This document shows positions 6,189-6,975 of a stretch of 6,975 nucleotides of DNA, piece after piece. This DNA comes from an uncultured Thermomicrobiales bacterium (GTDB taxonomy: Bacteria > Chloroflexota > Chloroflexia > Thermomicrobiales > UBA6265). The stretch spans positions 1 to 6,975 of the forward strand of contig CADCWK010000121.1 of assembly GCA_902806375.1 (NCBI GenBank). The letters run 5' to 3'. A program made the position numbers and the translations under genes. The notes beneath the pieces are model-generated. The model saw nothing but the letters and a program-made list of their open reading frames with translations. It made no database searches and had not been told where the DNA came from. The stretch's first letter is position 1. Each line of letters starts with the position of its first letter.

Positions 6189-6975
6189 GTGACCGGTTTC
6201 ACGGAACGACTCGCCATGCGGGCGGAAGCGACTGGGAGTCTCGTCTGCATCAACCTCGATCCCGACCTCGATCGCCCCGGTGTCAGCGACCGGTCCGCAT
6301 CGCCGCGGGAAGCGGCCGATGCGGTGGTCCGGTACTTCAGCGCCGTCATCGAGCGGACGGCTCCCTACGCCTGCGCCTACAAGCCGAACTTCGCCTTCTT
6401 CCTGCCGCTTGGCGCGGACGGGATCCGGGCCCTCCGGGAGATCCGCGAACGCATCCCGCGCGAGATCCCGGTCATCCTGGACGCCAAGGTCGGCGACGTC
6501 GGGAACACCTCGGAACACTACGCCCAGGCCTTTTTCGACACTTGGGATTTCGACGCCGTGACCGTGAATCCCTACCTCGGAGAGGATGGGCTGGCACCAT
6601 TCTTCGAGCGCGCCGATCGCGGGGTGATCGTCCTCGCGAAGACCAGCAACCCCGGCAGCGGCGATTTCCAGGACCTGGCCCTCGAGGCCGGTTCCGAGCC
6701 ACTGAGCGATCGAGTCGTGAGACGAGTCGTTGAGTGGGACCAGCGCTACCCCGCCGCGGCTGGACTGGTCGTCGGCGCGACGTATCCCGGCCATCTCGCC
6801 CGGATCCGCCGGCTCGCGCCGACGCTGCCCATCCTCCTGCCCGGGGTCGGGGCGCAGGGCGGTGACGTGGCGGCGTCCGTGCGGGCGGGATGCGATGCGA
6901 CCGGCGGTGGGCTGCTGGTCTCCGCAGGTCGGTCCATCATCTACGCGGGGACAGGGGCAGGCTTCGCGGATGCCG
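6189..6975 (+). CDS. pyrF: Orotidine 5'-phosphate decarboxylase, type 2 (3' end cut by window edge)
   Basis: This enzyme converts orotidine 5'-monophosphate to UMP, the last step of de novo pyrimidine synthesis, in the cytoplasm. The 262 visible residues form the expected (beta/alpha)8 barrel. Seen in order: SLVCINLDPD (17-26), with the substrate-contacting aspartate in LDPD; YKPN (64-67); the catalytic DxKxxD motif as DAKVGD (D98, K100, D103); VTVNPYLG (124-131); GATYPGHLARIRRLAP (196-211); PGVGAQGGD (218-226), a type 2 hallmark; and phosphate-binding R248. Type 2 enzymes usually run about 270-280 residues, so perhaps 10-20 are missing beyond the window. The GTG start is chosen because GGAG lies 8 nt upstream and the N-terminus (MTGFTERL) then fits the family; the next in-frame ATG is codon 10. 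One oddity is valine at 101, where most type 2 enzymes have arginine (DAKRGD). The gene is divergent from the TPR gene, and no other pyr gene is visible. Confidence 0.96.
   Translation, partial: MTGFTERLAMRAEATGSLVCINLDPDLDRPGVSDRSASPREAADAVVRYFSAVIERTAPYACAYKPNFAFFLPLGADGIRALREIRERIPREIPVILDAKVGDVGNTSEHYAQAFFDTWDFDAVTVNPYLGEDGLAPFFERADRGVIVLAKTSNPGSGDFQDLALEAGSEPLSDRVVRRVVEWDQRYPAAAGLVVGATYPGHLARIRRLAPTLPILLPGVGAQGGDVAASVRAGCDATGGGLLVSAGRSIIYAGTGAGFADA

Noticed and set aside
6087..6794. A 235-codon minus-strand frame
   Set aside because: It is antisense to pyrF, whose motifs are unmistakable on the plus strand.

Overview
This is a GC-rich bacterial window with GTG start codons, strong GGAGG-type ribosome binding sites and high third-position GC. 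The only confidently named gene is a type 2 orotidine 5'-phosphate decarboxylase (pyrF), a form found in Actinobacteria, Chloroflexota and some other lineages. Together with the architectures of the two large proteins this would fit a high-GC Chloroflexota (Thermomicrobia-like) or actinobacterial genome. That placement is a guess, since no taxonomic marker lies in the window.

Layout. Positions 1-44 hold only the region downstream of the first gene. A minus-strand gene (45-2306) encodes a 753-residue protein: an N-terminal domain that looks like a catalytically dead PP2C/SpoIIE-type phosphatase, a disordered linker, one membrane span and a C-terminal beta-propeller-like domain. Upstream on the same strand, a second gene (2587-5784) encodes a TPR protein of about 1065 residues. 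It has roughly thirteen 40-residue helical repeats followed by a disordered tail of about 395 residues rich in Asp, Tyr and Arg. The 280 bp between them are not clearly empty. A third minus-strand frame (2334-2687) overlaps the TPR gene's end and stops 27 bp before the next start, suggesting a small overlapping gene or a shifted extension of the TPR protein. On the right, a 404-bp divergent intergenic region holds two strong stem-loops near the TPR gene and a perfect 16-bp dyad near pyrF. The plus-strand pyrF runs off the right edge.

How the parts may work together. The two minus-strand genes are co-oriented and closely linked, so they are probably co-transcribed, with the TPR gene first. A plausible but unproven reading is a membrane-associated scaffold pair: the TPR protein as a cytoplasmic interaction platform, and the pseudophosphatase protein linking the cytoplasm to an extracytoplasmic propeller. 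pyrF is divergent and looks functionally unrelated (de novo pyrimidine synthesis). No mobile element, CRISPR array, tRNA or rRNA was seen.
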